This document shows positions 1-12,684 of a stretch of DNA of 64,000 nucleotides, piece by piece (the first letter of the stretch is position 1; every line of letters starts with the position of its first letter). The notes under the pieces were generated by a model. That model did not search any database, was not told where the DNA came from, and saw only the letters and a list, made by a program, of their open reading frames with translations. The stretch comes from Euglena gracilis (taxonomy: Eukaryota; Euglenida; Euglenophyceae; Euglenales). The stretch spans positions 16,112,947-16,176,946 of the forward strand of contig CP154957.1 of the NCBI GenBank assembly GCA_039621445.1. The letters are read 5' to 3'. The translations under genes were made by a program, and so were the position numbers.

Positions 1-2481
1 ACGAATTCAAAATGACCTGAAATTCATTGAAATTCTCGAACTTGCTCCTTGTGTTGTTGAGTTGAAAACCTGCACGAGGGGAAAAAATAAACAAAAAAAC
101 TAAACACAGCAACAATAAAGCTGGACCCTATGGCTGCCTCCTCACAACACCCATTACAGATTGAGATTATGGCTCAGCATTTAGCCAACAGATCGCACAA
201 GTCAAGGGAAAAAATGAAATTTCTTGCCACCACTTTGGGATTTTTTTCAGAAATATTCTGGTGGACTTCTTTTCCCAACAGGCTTGACAATACAACCAAA
301 TTTCACGAAACAAAATTCTGGCGATTATGCAGCTGAACAGCACCCTCAGCTGCCCAATGATGACTCTGAGATTTTCCGGAATGGGGCTCTCAGAAAACGC
401 AACCACCCATATTTCCCAGCTGATTTCGTTTCTTGGTGGTTTATACAAGAGAGGGTGCGGCCGCAGCACCTCTTGTGTATGTTCCCCCCCTCGTTACTCA
501 TCAACTGAAAACTTGGATTGGTCACTAAACATTCCCCAGGTTGCAACCAAAAATAAAACCACTGAACTGAAACTGAACCACTGAACACTGAACTGAAAAC
601 TGAACACCACTGAACTCAGGATCCCTGGGCCCTTAAGTGTGTGTCGACGGGGGTGTCTGTTCCTCCCGGATTTACACACCCGGTTCCCCTCTTTGACCAG
701 TCAAACCCAAAAATGAATGAAAATTGCTCTGCCTGCCAGTGTTCGATAGAGGTGTTTTTTTCCCTTCGAAACGGCAATTACCTAAAACCAAACTGGGCTG
801 CCTCAATGGAAGCACACCGAAACTGAGTGAAACAACAAAACTGCGAAAATGGAACAGGTCGATGCATGTCCCAGACGGGAAAAAAGTCAGTGAACAAACC
901 AGTACACCTCTCCCAAAAAATCGACTCGGAGCCCATAAATGCATGGTACCAGCATACAAACCCACTGAAATGACGTCCCAATCTGTGGATGGAGCACCTG
1001 CCACACCTGCAGTGAACTCACCCTGATCAACGTTAAACTGGGACTGGCAAAACAAAAAACTTTTGGAACTGTTTGTCTGGCTGCTTGAGCACAAGTAAAA
1101 GGGTACTGTGCACCCCAGAGAAAACGGTGTTTCTCAAAAATGACATGCTTCAAGCATTCTGAGGTTTATCCGAAAAAAAATCTACAACCAGAAAACGACA
1201 AAAAACTTGAATCACTGGTGAAGAAAATGTAAACTTGACTTTCCCACAGCCAAAACTGTAAAACCATCAACCTGAAACTGAAAATTCCGCCAGAAAAAAT
1301 ATCTTCCAGATTGGACTCCACAGTTCGTTCAATAAGCACAGCCTGTTTCAGGAAAAAATTGCTGAAAAAAGGACACTGAAAAAAACCACAAGCCACAGAA
1401 AAAAAATTCACACAAGTCAACTACTGGAGCTTAGCGCTTGGCTCACGGACACTCAACCTGGCCCGTTCTCCTATTACTGGCAACTGCAAAAATCTGGGCC
1501 GTTTTCAGTGTTTCTTCCCCCCAGAGCCTTGCTCACAGATTGATTCCATTCCATTTGCAAAAACACCAGATGAAAATATTCACCCACGATTTACAGCACA
1601 AACCGGTGCACAGATAGATTCCAGCAGATTTATGGTGCACAGTTCCAAAGAAACCACAGATTTCAAAAACATTCTGCTGGGCACAGCCCAGCAGCAAACC
1701 TCTGCGTACCATGTCGGTGGGGGGTTTCGGAAAAGGAAAGACGACGAAAGTGTAAAGGTGTACCGGAATGAATTGAAATGCCTGGGAAATGGAGTGCCCG
1801 ACCGACTGGGCCTCCTTCTTCCTTTTCCCCCACCTACGGTCACCGCCCAGCCCCAGGGTTTTTCAATAAAAAGAGCCTCCGGAGGGCTCAGGGCCGGAGG
1901 CCCGGCTTTTCGCCCCCTGTGAGTGGCTGGGTTGGCATACCGGCGTAGGATCCAAAACTTTGTAACTGGAAATAGCTTTTTCTGCGCTTGAATCCAAAGA
2001 AAATCACAAATAAGATTGTTTTGAAGCATGGACTTGGTTCAGAAGGCAAAGCACATACAAGGCAATCTGCACACCTTGGTTGAACACACCTGTGCTTGCA
2101 GTGGTTGAGAGTAACATACAAACAATGATTTTGGAATGGAATGCCTTGCTCCTTCATTCTCTTCTTCTGAATTTCCAGACTTGCAACATTTTGCTCACCT
2201 TCCAATTGACTTCTGGAGCTTCTTATCCGCTGGGTGAGTCCTATCGCGGAGGGAATGTTGAGAAACCGGCTGTCGGCGGGCCGACAGCCGACACTGTCCA
2301 GACTTTCAACAACGTTTTTTTTTTGGGATCATTGGAAACATTTTGAGACAGAGATTTTGACGATTCATATTTCTGTCAAATATCATGCGAACACCTATCA
2401 TGTGCTAAGACGGAATTTCCCCCGATTTTTCCCAAAAAAAGGAGGAACGAAAGCCACAAGGAGGAAGAAACCAGAAAGGAG
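1..2481. other. No recognisable gene
   Basis: I see no coding region here that I can identify on either strand. Open frames are short and overlap one another on both strands. The stretch holds a short degenerate ACTGAAC-type tandem repeat around 555-616 and A/T-rich homopolymer runs. A polypurine and polypyrimidine mix near 1860-1910 carries a GGCCGGAGGCC-like palindrome. It may be intergenic DNA or a decayed repeat. Confidence 0.5.
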
Positions 2482-2877
2482 TTGGCAAGGGACAAAATTT
2501 CGCTTATTTCACTCAATGGGTGGTCATTTGGACAAAAATTTCTGTTTTCCCCCAGCGATTTTCATTTCCCCCCCCCCGCTCAAATCGTAACAATGACACA
2601 GGTATTTTTAAAGCAAACGGTGAGGGGATGTAATTTAAAGGGCCAGGTGCCCCCCCCTGAAACGAGTCAACCCCCCGTTTGGTTGATGGTTACCGAATTC
2701 GTTCCAAAAAAACGCGAAACGAGAATTTTTCTCAGACTTTCTTCAGAAATCCTCAAGAAGGGGGGGGTGTTGTCAAAAAATTCTTCAGAGGTGAAAGACG
2801 CACCGCTCCCAAACGCCAACCACACGACCTCTGCAATCAGAGCACCGTGTAAGCGTTGTGGCCAGGTTGGGAATAAT
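2482..2877 (+). pseudogene. Gag-like gene, 5' part, split by retrotransposon insertion
   Basis: The frame is open but degraded and low in complexity. It ends with a zinc-knuckle start, C-K-R-C-G-Q-V-G-N-N, at 2849-2877, directly at the insertion point of the 17.6-kb element. Joining it across one copy of the ATAAT target duplication to base 20471 continues the same frame and supplies the last cysteine (N-A-S-N-C-W). The result is a CX2C-X4-N-X4-C knuckle in which the usual histidine is asparagine. This is the pattern of a retroelement nucleocapsid. No capsid, protease or RT can be read upstream, so the class of the parent element is unknown. Confidence 0.5.
2873..2877. other. Target site duplication ATAAT, left copy
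   Basis: The five bases before the LTR start (TGTGTACC) are ATAAT. The same five bases follow the last LTR base at 20466-20470. Five-base duplications are normal for Ty3/gypsy integrase. The match also restores an open frame in the interrupted gag-like gene. Confidence 0.85.
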
Positions 2878-3185
2878 TGTGTACCAGGTGTATGCTTCTG
2901 TCCCCTTCCGTTGAGGAAGTTAGGATGGAAGCAGATCCTATTAGGATTTCCTAATGGGTGCCCCTTCTCTCTCCACAGGTGGTATTCTTTTATATTCTGT
3001 TTGTCTTTCCTTTTCTCCGGATTATCCAGTCCGTCCTCCCTGCGTTGCTCCGTGCTTTGCTTCTTGGCAAGTTGGAAAAGGGTTTTTACTGTTACTCTGA
3101 TTTTCAGTTCCCAAGTAGGTGCGCCAAGGCGAAAGCGAAGGCTTTTGGGAATTGGGAAAGGGGAATTGGGAATCAGACGTACACT
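2878..3185 (+). repeat. 5' LTR of the chromovirus
   Basis: The 308-bp LTR starts TGTGTACC and ends GTACACT, so GTGTAC/GTACAC forms a terminal inverted repeat. It matches 20148-20465 almost base for base; the 3' copy has 10 extra bases (inside CCAGACTTGG). A pyrimidine tract ending in CCACAG near 2966-2983 looks like a splice acceptor. Confidence 0.9.
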
Positions 3186-3209
3186 TGGTAGCAGACTAGG
3201 TCACGATCC
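3186..3209 (+). promoter_or_regulatory. Primer binding site, initiator-Met tRNA-like
   Basis: TGGTAGCAGA directly follows the 5' LTR. It is identical to the complement of the last ten bases of animal-type initiator tRNA-Met, and the later bases (ACGATCC) also resemble that tRNA's T arm. Position and sequence fit a minus-strand primer site. Confidence 0.75.
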
Positions 3210-3435
3210 CACACATACAGCCCATACAGATTGGTTACGATCCTACGCTGACTGGCAGCGGAGAGCCCCTGCTCCGTTATTACACGGTCGCAGTGTCAGC
3301 TCCCGGCTTCTAGTCAACGTCTAAGCAGACGAGCAGGCTCCGGAAGGTTCTGTACGGTATTACCCGTTACAGCCCATCTGGTGCCAGCACAACTGCTTAG
3401 TTTTGAGGGTTTTTGCTGTTTTTGCCATCAGAAAG

Positions 3436-6400
3436 ATGCAAAGCACAGGCCCCAACCATCAATTCAACTATGCCTTATTACAGGCATCATTGCAAGATAT
3501 TGACCAAGAAAATGGGGATTGGAAGCTTTTATGTGAAAGTGCTTCCAGTTCCCACGCCGATGAGGCACAATTGGTTCAATTGTCACAATTGCAACACTTG
3601 TCATCATTGACAGTGGTCGGCGATGAGCCCTCCACTTCATTGACCTCAGAGGCAAATGCAGCCTCTTCCGCACGAACCTTGCCACAACGGGGGTATTCGC
3701 CTCCGTCTGCGGCAATGGTGCAGCTGCGCACACCGGAGAGACCCGTGGTGATTCCGCCACGGGGCTTCTCTGGTGATGGTGGGTTGCAAACCCCGTGTTT
3801 CCTTTAACCACCACCCGTTCTACCACCGGCAAGCCCTTACAGAGCTTTGCCACCACCACCCGATCTTGGGTGCTATCCCGCACTACCTTGGCAACCGGAG
3901 ACTCGCCTAGTGGTACCGGAATTCTCCGGTACGTCCCAACCCATGGATGGCTATGGGAAGGGCACTGTTGAGCTCCTTACCGCTGAGGATGTGCAGGATA
4001 TCGTTGCTCGGCTTCCAGGGGATCACCCCCTTGTGAGGCAGTTCAACCATGTGCAACAATGCGTTGCAGATTGTGCAACCGCACTAAACAAAGTGCTCCA
4101 GTTTGATGAGGACAACCAAAAACATGTCTTCACCAAGCTGGAATTCTGCTGGAATTACTTGCAGGAAGTTGGCAAATATTGCCAGAGGAATTTCGAAAGT
4201 GCGGGTATTGACCTTGCAAACTTTCGGGAAACCTTTGACAAAATGTGCCAACAACTCCCGCAAAACTTCCGGCAAATTAGTGAATGCATGCATGAGGCGG
4301 AACATTTGCATGACTCACTACAACGGTTATCGGGACAAAAATGTGTCCGGTTCATCCGCGTTGTTGCATTTGCAACAACAGTTGCATGCACGAGATTCCT
4401 CGTCTGCAACATCCAGCAGTGGTGGATTTGTGTCTATGGACCATTTCACCACATTGTCCGCAACTTTCCATGAATCGCAACACCGCATTATGCAGTTGTG
4501 CGATGAAACGGAAAAGTTTCGGCAATTCCAGTCACAAGCCAACGAGAATTTTGCTCCCCACACGTATGTGCGGCAGTTGGAGGAGCGACTTTCCCGTTTG
4601 GAGCAGAAAACCTGCTATTGTGACACGAATCAGGTTGGATTATCCAATCTGAGCGCGAAAGTAGCGGAAGTAACACAACGGCAGGATTCCCTGCAGTTGC
4701 AGTTGCAATCCGACATTGGCGGGATTAACTCGGCCATTGCGGGTTTGCAACAAAGCTATTCCGCACTTTCCCACCGAGTTCCGGACACTAGCGGTATTCA
4801 GACTGCTATTGGGGAACTCCAGACCCGGTATGCACCGGTGTCTACCAAAGTAACGGAAATGCAGTCTCTACCTGCAGGTTCCAGTTCTCGGATTACCGAG
4901 AACCCTGATTTCAAGGCATTTTTTGACAAAATGCTCACTAACAATCAGGAAACCTTGCAGAGCCTATTACGGCTTGAGCAATCGGTGAATCGGAATGCCC
5001 GATCCACGCAAAGTGATATTACCAGGTTGGATGAGCGAATTTCCGCGTTTTTGGATAACCCACATCCTGGAAATTTGCCCATGGGTACCACAACCGTGTT
5101 GTCGGACAACCCTGCACCGGTTGCACCTACCACCACACCAACCAAGGTGACATCACCTTTGCAGATTCTCTCAAATGCTGTAAAAGCATTAATGGGACAA
5201 CTCCAATTATTGGATAAGTCTCACGGGAAACTTGTCCAAGATGTTACCGGAATTTTCGAAAGGATTCCGCACTTGGATGACTTTTCCCGTTACCGCAAGC
5301 GTATTCGCGCTTTGGAGGATGAAGTTGACCGTATTTGTGGCCAACTCCAACTCGTTGAGCATTTGGAGCAAAGTGTGCACGACCTGTCTGTGGGTTTGGA
5401 TAATGTGTCCAACCAACAACGGGTTTCACACCGCAATCCGGCAGTATGCATTGCCGACGATGAGCCAAATGTTCCAGAGTCGCGTTCCCATAACCCGGCT
5501 CTGGGTGCACATGCACCACCACCACCCGTGTCCCGAGTGTCACAATCCGCGATTCCGCGAATTGTGCCACCATTGGCCTTGCCCACAACCCAAAACCAGT
5601 TTTCGGATGAATTTCCCATTACGGGAACCGAATTTTCGGAAAAAACGGCGATTCTGCCAAGTCTCCACCAAGAAATCCATCATTCCATGCTTGTGCGTGG
5701 AATGAGCCAAACCCGTACACCGGGAGTGGGTCACATGTTGCATGCGCGACATACCCCCACACCGGAGAGTCTCCCTATTACGGGTGACCAACAGGGTCTG
5801 CGACCGGATTTCAGGTACCAGGATTCACCTTCACCAGAAATTTCGCGATTCCGACAAGAATCCGGAAAGGATACGCTTGGTGCTCGAGCGTACCCGGGCC
5901 CGAATCCACGGAATACCACCGAGGGCCAACGGGTTTTTCAGAAAGACTTCAAGGGCACCATCGCAATCGCGAATCAGGTGAAACCCCAATGGGACGGTGA
6001 TCCAACCACATGGAGACAGTTTTTCCGGGACTGGGAGTATTACTGGGCATTGAAAGGGCCAACCCAGGACACAAACCCGGAGGTGATCAAGATGGAATTC
6101 ATCGATTGCCTCCCTAGGGCTGAGAAGGAGCGCGCGCGACAACTTGTCATTCGCTACCGCGTTTCCTTTGATGACCTGGTGGAGCAATACGCTTCCACCA
6201 GTTCAAGTTTGGTCGCTAGGATTACCCTGGAGACCAAGTGGCGGCAATGCGCCCCATCCGATGGGAAGTGGAAGTCCATTGACCTTTGGTATGCCAAATG
6301 GTTAGGACTTGCCGCTGAAGTGGATGAACTCAGTGAAAAGCAAATGCGAGAACAGTTTGACGCTGTTCTCATGCATTTCACGCCTAGCCTCATCAAGGAT

Positions 6401-7378
6401 ATCCACCATGAGGAGTTGGCGAGTCATCCAATGACTCTTGACCAACGCTGGAACTATGTTTCCAAGCAATTGAAGCTATCACAGCTTCTTGGTCAAGTTC
6501 AATCCGTGTATACCGCACACCCAACCGCTGGATTACCTGCTGGTTCGGTAAACGCATTGCAAAAATCACCGGTTTCACCCACTTCACCCACCACGGGATC
6601 GAAAACGCGATACCCGCGTTCTTCGGACCAAGCCACGGATAAAGTGTGCTTTTTGTGTAACAAATCGGGACATATGTCTCGGGAATGTCCTAATCCTGAA
6701 GCGCGTAAGCGTATTCAGAGTCCGCGAGGCTCGACATCATCACGAGGTTCGGGTTCCTCCGCGTTTTCACGCCAATCGGGCAATTCACGGTCATCGGGTC
6801 CCCGTTCCGGTGGTATTAGCCCCCGGATCCCGTTCCACGATGAGCGGAAACACGGTACCCCTTGGGGTAGGTCACCCGGTGCCGCTGCTAAGAACCGTGA
6901 TTCTCATCGCGAGACATCACGATCGCGTTCGCGAAGCGGATCATCTTCTTCGCGATCCTCATCGGGGAAACCCCGATACACCGGTCATGGTCGACGGGAT
7001 ATCCGGTCACCACGACGGTTTGACAGCAAATCAGGAAACCGATCCCCCCGTTACCCAGAATCGCGACACAAATCTCGGTGTTCGCTTTGTGGATCGAGTG
7101 ATCACCACTCTTCCAAATGTCCGCGTTCTCATTCTCCCCGCCCTGGCCAACGTCATCGCGGTATGAATCGCGGTGACAAGGGTCACTCCTCCAACCGCCA
7201 TAAAGTCGGTTTCAAGATATCTTGTTTGGAGGATGACACCCCGGCTTCGGGCAGGGAGGGGGATGAGACCACGGATACCGATTTCGACGAGGCCCGCATG
7301 GCGGTGCGCACGTTGAAATCCGTTTATACCTCTAAAAGGCCCATAGCCGGCTATTCGGCCGGTTCGGACCTGGAGTAG
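3436..7378 (+). CDS. Gag polyprotein of the chromovirus (one stop, one frameshift)
   Basis: The first ATG is at 3436 (M-Q-S-T-G-P). The frame meets TAA at 3805 but stays open beyond it to about 4340, then shifts by one base at an AAAAA run and continues to TAG at 7376. The N-terminal half is heptad-rich and coiled-coil-like. A capsid-like region lies near 5950-6500 (W-D-G-D-P-T-T-W-R-Q-F-F-R-D-W). It is followed by a CX2CX4HX4C knuckle at 6647-6688, a long Arg-Ser-rich segment, and a second CX2CX4HX4C knuckle at 7079-7120. At well over 1200 residues it is much longer than a typical Ty3 Gag. The Arg-Ser region and knuckles should bind RNA. The TAG is followed in frame by the protease sequence, so stop readthrough is possible. 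The TAA and frameshift suggest this copy is damaged, or that the assembly has indels. Confidence 0.85.
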
Positions 7379-7960
7379 GGGAGCCCGAGGTCCGAGGGCA
7401 CGGACCTCTGGGATGATGAACAGATGGAGGTAGGACCTGATCAACCCTGCCCCCCCTGCCCATCTGCCTTTCTGGTCGGTACCCGGAAAATTTTCGGGTC
7501 CCCCACCCCCCACTCCAACTTTCCGCTCCGAATGTTGTGCAAAGTAGGAAAGGGTTCATGGGAAAGCTGGCAAGAAAACGTATTTTCGCCAGACCCTTCA
7601 TTTTGCTTACCCCCCATGGAACTTTTGGTCCAAGCGGAAAACAAAATCCAAAATTTTTGTGCAAAAGTCAAAATTCTCATTGACACTGGTTGTCGCATTG
7701 CACTACTTTTTCGGTTCGGGTTGATATCAACCCCCCTCTTGGTGAAAGCCAAGAAGCCGATCAAAATTACGACGGCTGACAACACCCCCATGTGCGGTGG
7801 TGACTTGGGATGCTTTTTGGACATTGTCCTACCCCTCATCCCCAAGCACCACTCACACCCCCCCAACCGCAAAATTTTCCGGATACCTGGGGATATGAAT
7901 CCGGAATCCATGGTTCTGACGTAATTCTGGGATACCCCTTTTTACGTCAGCACCGGCTGG
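7379..7960 (+). CDS. Retropepsin-like aspartic protease of the chromovirus
   Basis: This lies in frame with gag, directly after its TAG stop. The catalytic motif is I-L-I-D-T-G-C at about 7672-7692. A second conserved element, S-D-V-I-L-G-Y-P-F-L (about 7914-7943), corresponds to the ILG region near the C-terminus of retropepsins. It is in another frame, reached by a shift between about 7870 and 7915. The enzyme would cut Gag-Pol during particle maturation. No separate start codon is needed if gag-pol is made by readthrough. Confidence 0.7.
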
Positions 7961-10629
7961 TAGTGGATTGCCACTCCCACGGTTTGCGCACATCACCATT
8001 CTCTTCATTGCCCCCCAAACCCTCGTCACCTGTGGCGTCAACCGCGATAGCCACCAATTTTTCCACACCGTTTTCGAAAACTTTTACCCCGTTACCAACC
8101 ACACCAACCAACGTTTTCCACACCGGGTGTACCGAGAAAGTTCACCCCCTGCCCATTACCATACCAACTTCCGTTCCCCATGAGGCAGGGCAAGCGAGTA
8201 GCGGTACCCCCCTCGTTCCACTGGGTTACAAGACGAAAGCCCAAAGGCCTGAAGTAATTACGGTGTCGAGTAGTCGCCCAGCTGCACTAATACCCCGTTT
8301 TCCACCAGATGTATCGCTTTCAGACACATCTGTACACCCCCCAGCAGCTACAAAAGCGCATCCCAACTTTTACACACACCCTCACCAGACCAACATGCGC
8401 GACCAGGACCACTACTCCGACACTTCCTTCCAATGTGTGCACTGTAGGAGAATTTCCGCCCAGCCAGATTTCGATTGTGGATGTTTAGTCCAAACCCCAA
8501 CACTAATCCCGACTTCGCGTAACCATACACTTGGTTGCGGATCGCAATGCGCGACCGTACATCAAGTGCTCCAACAACGAGGTATTGCCTTGTTGTTTGG
8601 GACCGCGAAAACCTCCCCCACCTCCATCTGGCATGATATGGACTGGGTATGCACCCATCCAACCCATCAACCCTCGGGAATGCCCCTAGAGAGTGTGGAT
8701 GACACATCTTTGACCTATGTTTGCGGATCCCTGAATTGCGTTACCGCTCTTCAACCCGCGAACCAGGTCAATACATACGCGATGCGCGTATGGATTGTCT
8801 TTAATTTTGGTCAATACCGTATTTTGGAGGAATGGTTCTCCAAAATCGCGGCTTTGGCTGACTCCTTCGATTTGTCGTTGGAAATTGATGTGTTTTCATC
8901 AAAAGCGCATGCGCGCTTGTCGCGATATTGGTCGCGACATACCAACACATTTCTTAAATTCTGTGGTGATACGGTGCTATGGATGCACCCTCCCCCAAAA
9001 CTTATCCCGGATGTGGTGGAGAAAATCCTCCGCGATGAAGCGCGAGGAGCTCTCCTCATACCCGTCAATCCGAATGCGGATTGGTTTCATCAACTATCCT
9101 ATGTGTGTTTTCATTGGTGGGATTTACCCGCTGATGTACCACTATTCGAGGATTTTTGTGGTATATTATTACCACCTGTTAAAGAAATCATTTTTCGCGT
9201 TTGCTTCTTCGACGCATTCGGAATATCTGATTTGCGTGTGCCAAGATACCTTGGTACTAATGGGGATGCCACACCCTCAACGCAGATTTCTGCGGTCATT
9301 GAGAGTGCGGACGAACAACCCAAGTCTGCTGACTATTGTTCGCGAATTACTCGCGAATTTCATGGTGTACTGGATAATCCAGTTTACGCCTGCGACATCG
9401 ACCCCGCGATTCGCGGTCCGTTCGGTGTTTGCAAAATCGAGCTCAAGGATGGCGCTAAACCCATGCACCGGAAATTCTTCCGTTGTTCGGGTGAACGCGA
9501 ACACGCTCTCAACGAGATGATTGAGAAGCTCATCCAGCGGAAGTGGATTATCCCTTCCAACAGCCAGTGGACATCACAAGCTTTTGTGGTGCCCAAACCC
9601 GCTGACCAGTCTGGTCAGAAGAAGTGGAGACTAGTGCTGGATTACCGGTTCCTGAACTCCCAAACGAAGGATGACCCCTTCCCGTTACCGCTGATCGAGG
9701 ATTTGATCACCAAACAATCGGATAACCGGTTGTGGTCAATCTTTGATCTGGAAGACGGTTTCCATCAGATGCATTTGCATCCTGATTCGCAACCGTACAC
9801 GGCATTCGTGACATCCAAGGGTGTGTACCAATGGACGGTACTCCCCATGGGTGTTAAGAATGGCCCAGCCATGTTTCAACGCATGATCCAGTTGGTTTTG
9901 CGCGATTTACCGTTTGCTCTGGTGTACATCGATGATGTACTGGTGGGAACCCAACCGCCATCCGCGAAATCGGGCGAGGATATCCTCGACCCGCATTATC
10001 GCGATGTGCGCGCGGTATTATCCGCGTTCAAAAAGCATGTGCTTTTTGTGAAGGGTTCCAAAATGCACCTGTTTCGCAAAATCATTAAGTTTTGCGGACA
10101 CATCCTGAGCAACGGGCAGCGTAAAGCCGCACCCAGTAAGATGGAGGCCATTAAGAAATGGACTCCTGAGGTCATTAAGACCTTAACGCATTTAAAGGGT
10201 TTTTTGGGATTAGCCCAATATTACGCGATTTACATGAAAGATTTCGCGAAAATCGCGGTACCCCTAACCCGACAACTCAAAAATCGGACACCCGATAACG
10301 CAAAAGTCATTTGGGATGACCAAATGCGCGAGGCCTTGAATAAAATAAAGGACTTACTCCTCGAGAACGTGGTTCTCGATATCGCGGATCCATACAAACC
10401 GTATGTCCTGGAGGTCGACAGCAGCGATTACGCCGTTGGCGGGGTTCTTAGCCAGCATAATGCGGCGAATGAGCTCCGAGCTGTGGCTTTCTTCAGCAGG
10501 AAGCTACAGGGCGACAACGGGAAAGGACAGGTTAAATGGAGCATTCGCGAAAAGGAGACATATGCCATTGTGCTTATTCTCCAGAAATTCCGCAGCTGGC
10601 CAGCAGCTTGGTCCAGATTCTCGTGTTGA
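7961..10629 (+). CDS. Reverse transcriptase and start of RNase H, chromovirus
   Basis: The frame is open from about 7810 to TGA at 10629. The first 1.4 kb has no recognisable domain and is rich in Pro and His. Typical Ty3 RT follows from about 9400: a V-L-D-Y-R-F-L-N motif, F-D-L-E-D-G-F-H-Q-M, L-P-M-G-V-K-N-G-P-A-M-F-Q-R-M and the catalytic Y-I-D-D at about 9927. The connection domain has F-L-G-L-A-Q-Y-Y. RNase H begins with V-D-S-S-D-Y-A-V-G-G-V-L and F-F-S-R-K-L, then E-K-E-T-Y-A-I-V, and breaks at about 10600, where a frameshift moves the reading to the next frame. The long spacer between protease and RT is unusual. Confidence 0.92.
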
Positions 10630-12489
10630 CGGATCATGAGAGCCTTCAACACTGGTATACCGAGGACCTGAACAAGGCCATGTCATCAGTGGGCAGAAGA
10701 TGCCGATGGCATGAGTTCTTGAGCCAGTTTAACCTGGTGGTAATTTATACCCCAGGTCATACGCAAAAAGTTGCGGATCCTCTCAGCCGAGCCCCCTGGT
10801 ATTATCCTGGGAACCCGGATGAGGGTGATGCGACTTTTCATGGCAGCCATGAGGCTGACCAGTTCGCACGTCGATCCGACGCTGCGGACAACATGCTCGA
10901 TTCACTACCCGTTTCCCGGGTATATCGCAGGATCGCCATTTCACCATTGCGTGGAAGGCGCCGGCGTGGACGCACTGCCGGACCCCGTCGCATTACGCGT
11001 ACGGAAACTCCTACCCCCCTATTTTTCCGCGAATTGGATTATTCGCGTGACCCTATATATAGTACCATTGTGAATAGACTTCGTAATGTTGAATCCATAG
11101 AGAATTACTCTCTATCACCATTGCGGCTTATTTTCCGGAATGATTCTGGTTATAAATATTGTATACCCCAAGACCTGGTTGATGATGTGATTTTTGAGCT
11201 ATCACAACCATGGTCACCCTGGGGCCCCCAAACTTCTTTCACTAGTGGGTCGCAGATATTGCACAACCCTGAGTGAAAAAGATTTATATTCGCGCTGTTT
11301 GCGAATTTCGCAACGGTTCCAAATTTGTCAGGCTGTGAAACCGCGCAGAGGTACCCCCCCTGGTACGATGGACTTTTTCCCCGTACCACCAGACATTTTC
11401 ACGTCCCTCTGCATGGATTTTCTCGAACTTGAACCTTGCACAGGATCAGATGACAAAATTTACGATTACGTTTTTGTTGTCGTCTGTCGGCTGAGTGGGT
11501 ACATAGTAGCCATTCCATGCCGGAAAGCAGGGTTTACAGCCCAAATTTTGGCATCCATATTCCTGGAGAAAGGTATCTGCTTAATGGGTTTACCGAACGA
11601 AATCGTGAGTGATCAAGATCACTTGATCTCTTCGCGTTTTTTCACAACTTTGTGCGGTTTACTCGGCATTGAGCAGCATTTTTCCATTATATACCACCCG
11701 AAAGGCAATGGTAGAGCCGAGGCAGCCGTGAAATCCGTTGTCAATATGCTTCGCCTTTCACTGGCTGACTCCGGTAAGAATTGGTTATCCGTTCTTCATT
11801 GGTGTTTGTTTTACATCAATACCTTGCCAGGGTTGGTATTACCACACTCACCGTACAAAATTGTTTTCGGACGAGACCCTCCGGCCATAGGGGATATCCC
11901 CTCGGAGAGACCCGCCCGAAGTAGCGTCAGCTGTGAAACGTGGTTTGCAGAAGTGGAATCACTCCGCTCTGCAGTCCAATCACGTATCACAGAAATTCAT
12001 TCCAACAAACGGAAATCGTTTTTACAGAACTTCAACACACCTGTGTATAGTCCAGGTGACCGCGTGTGGGTACGGAATAACCGCACCCGCATGCAATCTT
12101 CCAAGTTAGATCCTCTTTGGCTCGGCCCATGCGAAATTTTGGAGAGGTTAGGTAGTAGCGGGCGATATAAAGTTGCCTTGCCCAACGGGATTGAGGACGT
12201 CCATATGGACGACTTCAAACCGTACCTAAGCCCCCCAGACGGAAAATCTATCCCCTGCCTATATTTTAAGCCCCGTTCCAGATTACCTGAAACGGACGAC
12301 TTTGTGGTCGATAAGATAATAGACCACAAGGTCGACAGGGGTGTGCACTACTGGAAAGTTCGCTGGAAAGGGTATGGGCCAGTGGAGGACACTTGGGAAC
12401 CAACATCCAGTTTTGTTGGATATATCCAGCAGGATTGGAAGCTGTGGAACACGCGCAATAACATAGACATAAACATAAACACTTTCTGA
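10600..12489 (+). CDS. RNase H end, integrase and chromodomain, chromovirus
   Basis: One frame (to 11276) gives the end of RNase H (L-T-D-H-E-S-L and H-T-Q-K-V-A-D-P-L-S-R). A shift near 11220 leads to the frame 11194-12489. The integrase has an HHCC-type N-terminus (H-N-H-G-H ... C-L-R-I-S-Q-R-F-Q-I-C). The catalytic core has C-M-D-F-L-E-L, V-S-D-Q-D-H and G-N-G-R-A-E-A. A GPY/F-like module follows (W-L-G-P-C-E-I-L). The C-terminus, about 12290-12450, is a chromodomain with aromatic cage-like residues (V-D-K-I-I-D-H, H-Y-W-K-V-R-W-K-G-Y, D-T-W-E-P). Chromodomains on integrases are known to steer insertion to marked chromatin. TGA at 12487-12489 ends pol. Confidence 0.93.
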
Positions 12490-12560
12490 AACGATTTCGT
12501 TTTGGAGAATGCGTGTGTTTTATGTGAATTTTTCGCGTTTATACCCCCCCTGCACTTCCT

Positions 12561-12582
12561 TATTTCTCTATCTTTCTCGCAG
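12561..12582 (+). promoter_or_regulatory. Candidate splice acceptor before the payload ORF
   Basis: A pyrimidine tract (TTTCTCTATCTTTCTCGCAG) lies between the pol stop and the payload ATG at 12685. It would suit a spliced or trans-spliced subgenomic transcript, the way env genes are expressed. This rests only on the sequence pattern. Confidence 0.3.
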
Positions 12583-12684
12583 AGTTTTTGATTAAGATAG
12601 AAGCCTTGCTTTTTCAGTGCTCTCGCACTCAAAGCGACTGACAACAAGGTTACCCTTCGTTGTCGTCGTCGTTCGGGTAGCATC

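Noticed and set aside
5244-5619. Open frames on the minus strand opposite gag
   Set aside because: They are shadows of the gag reading frame, with no recognisable domain.
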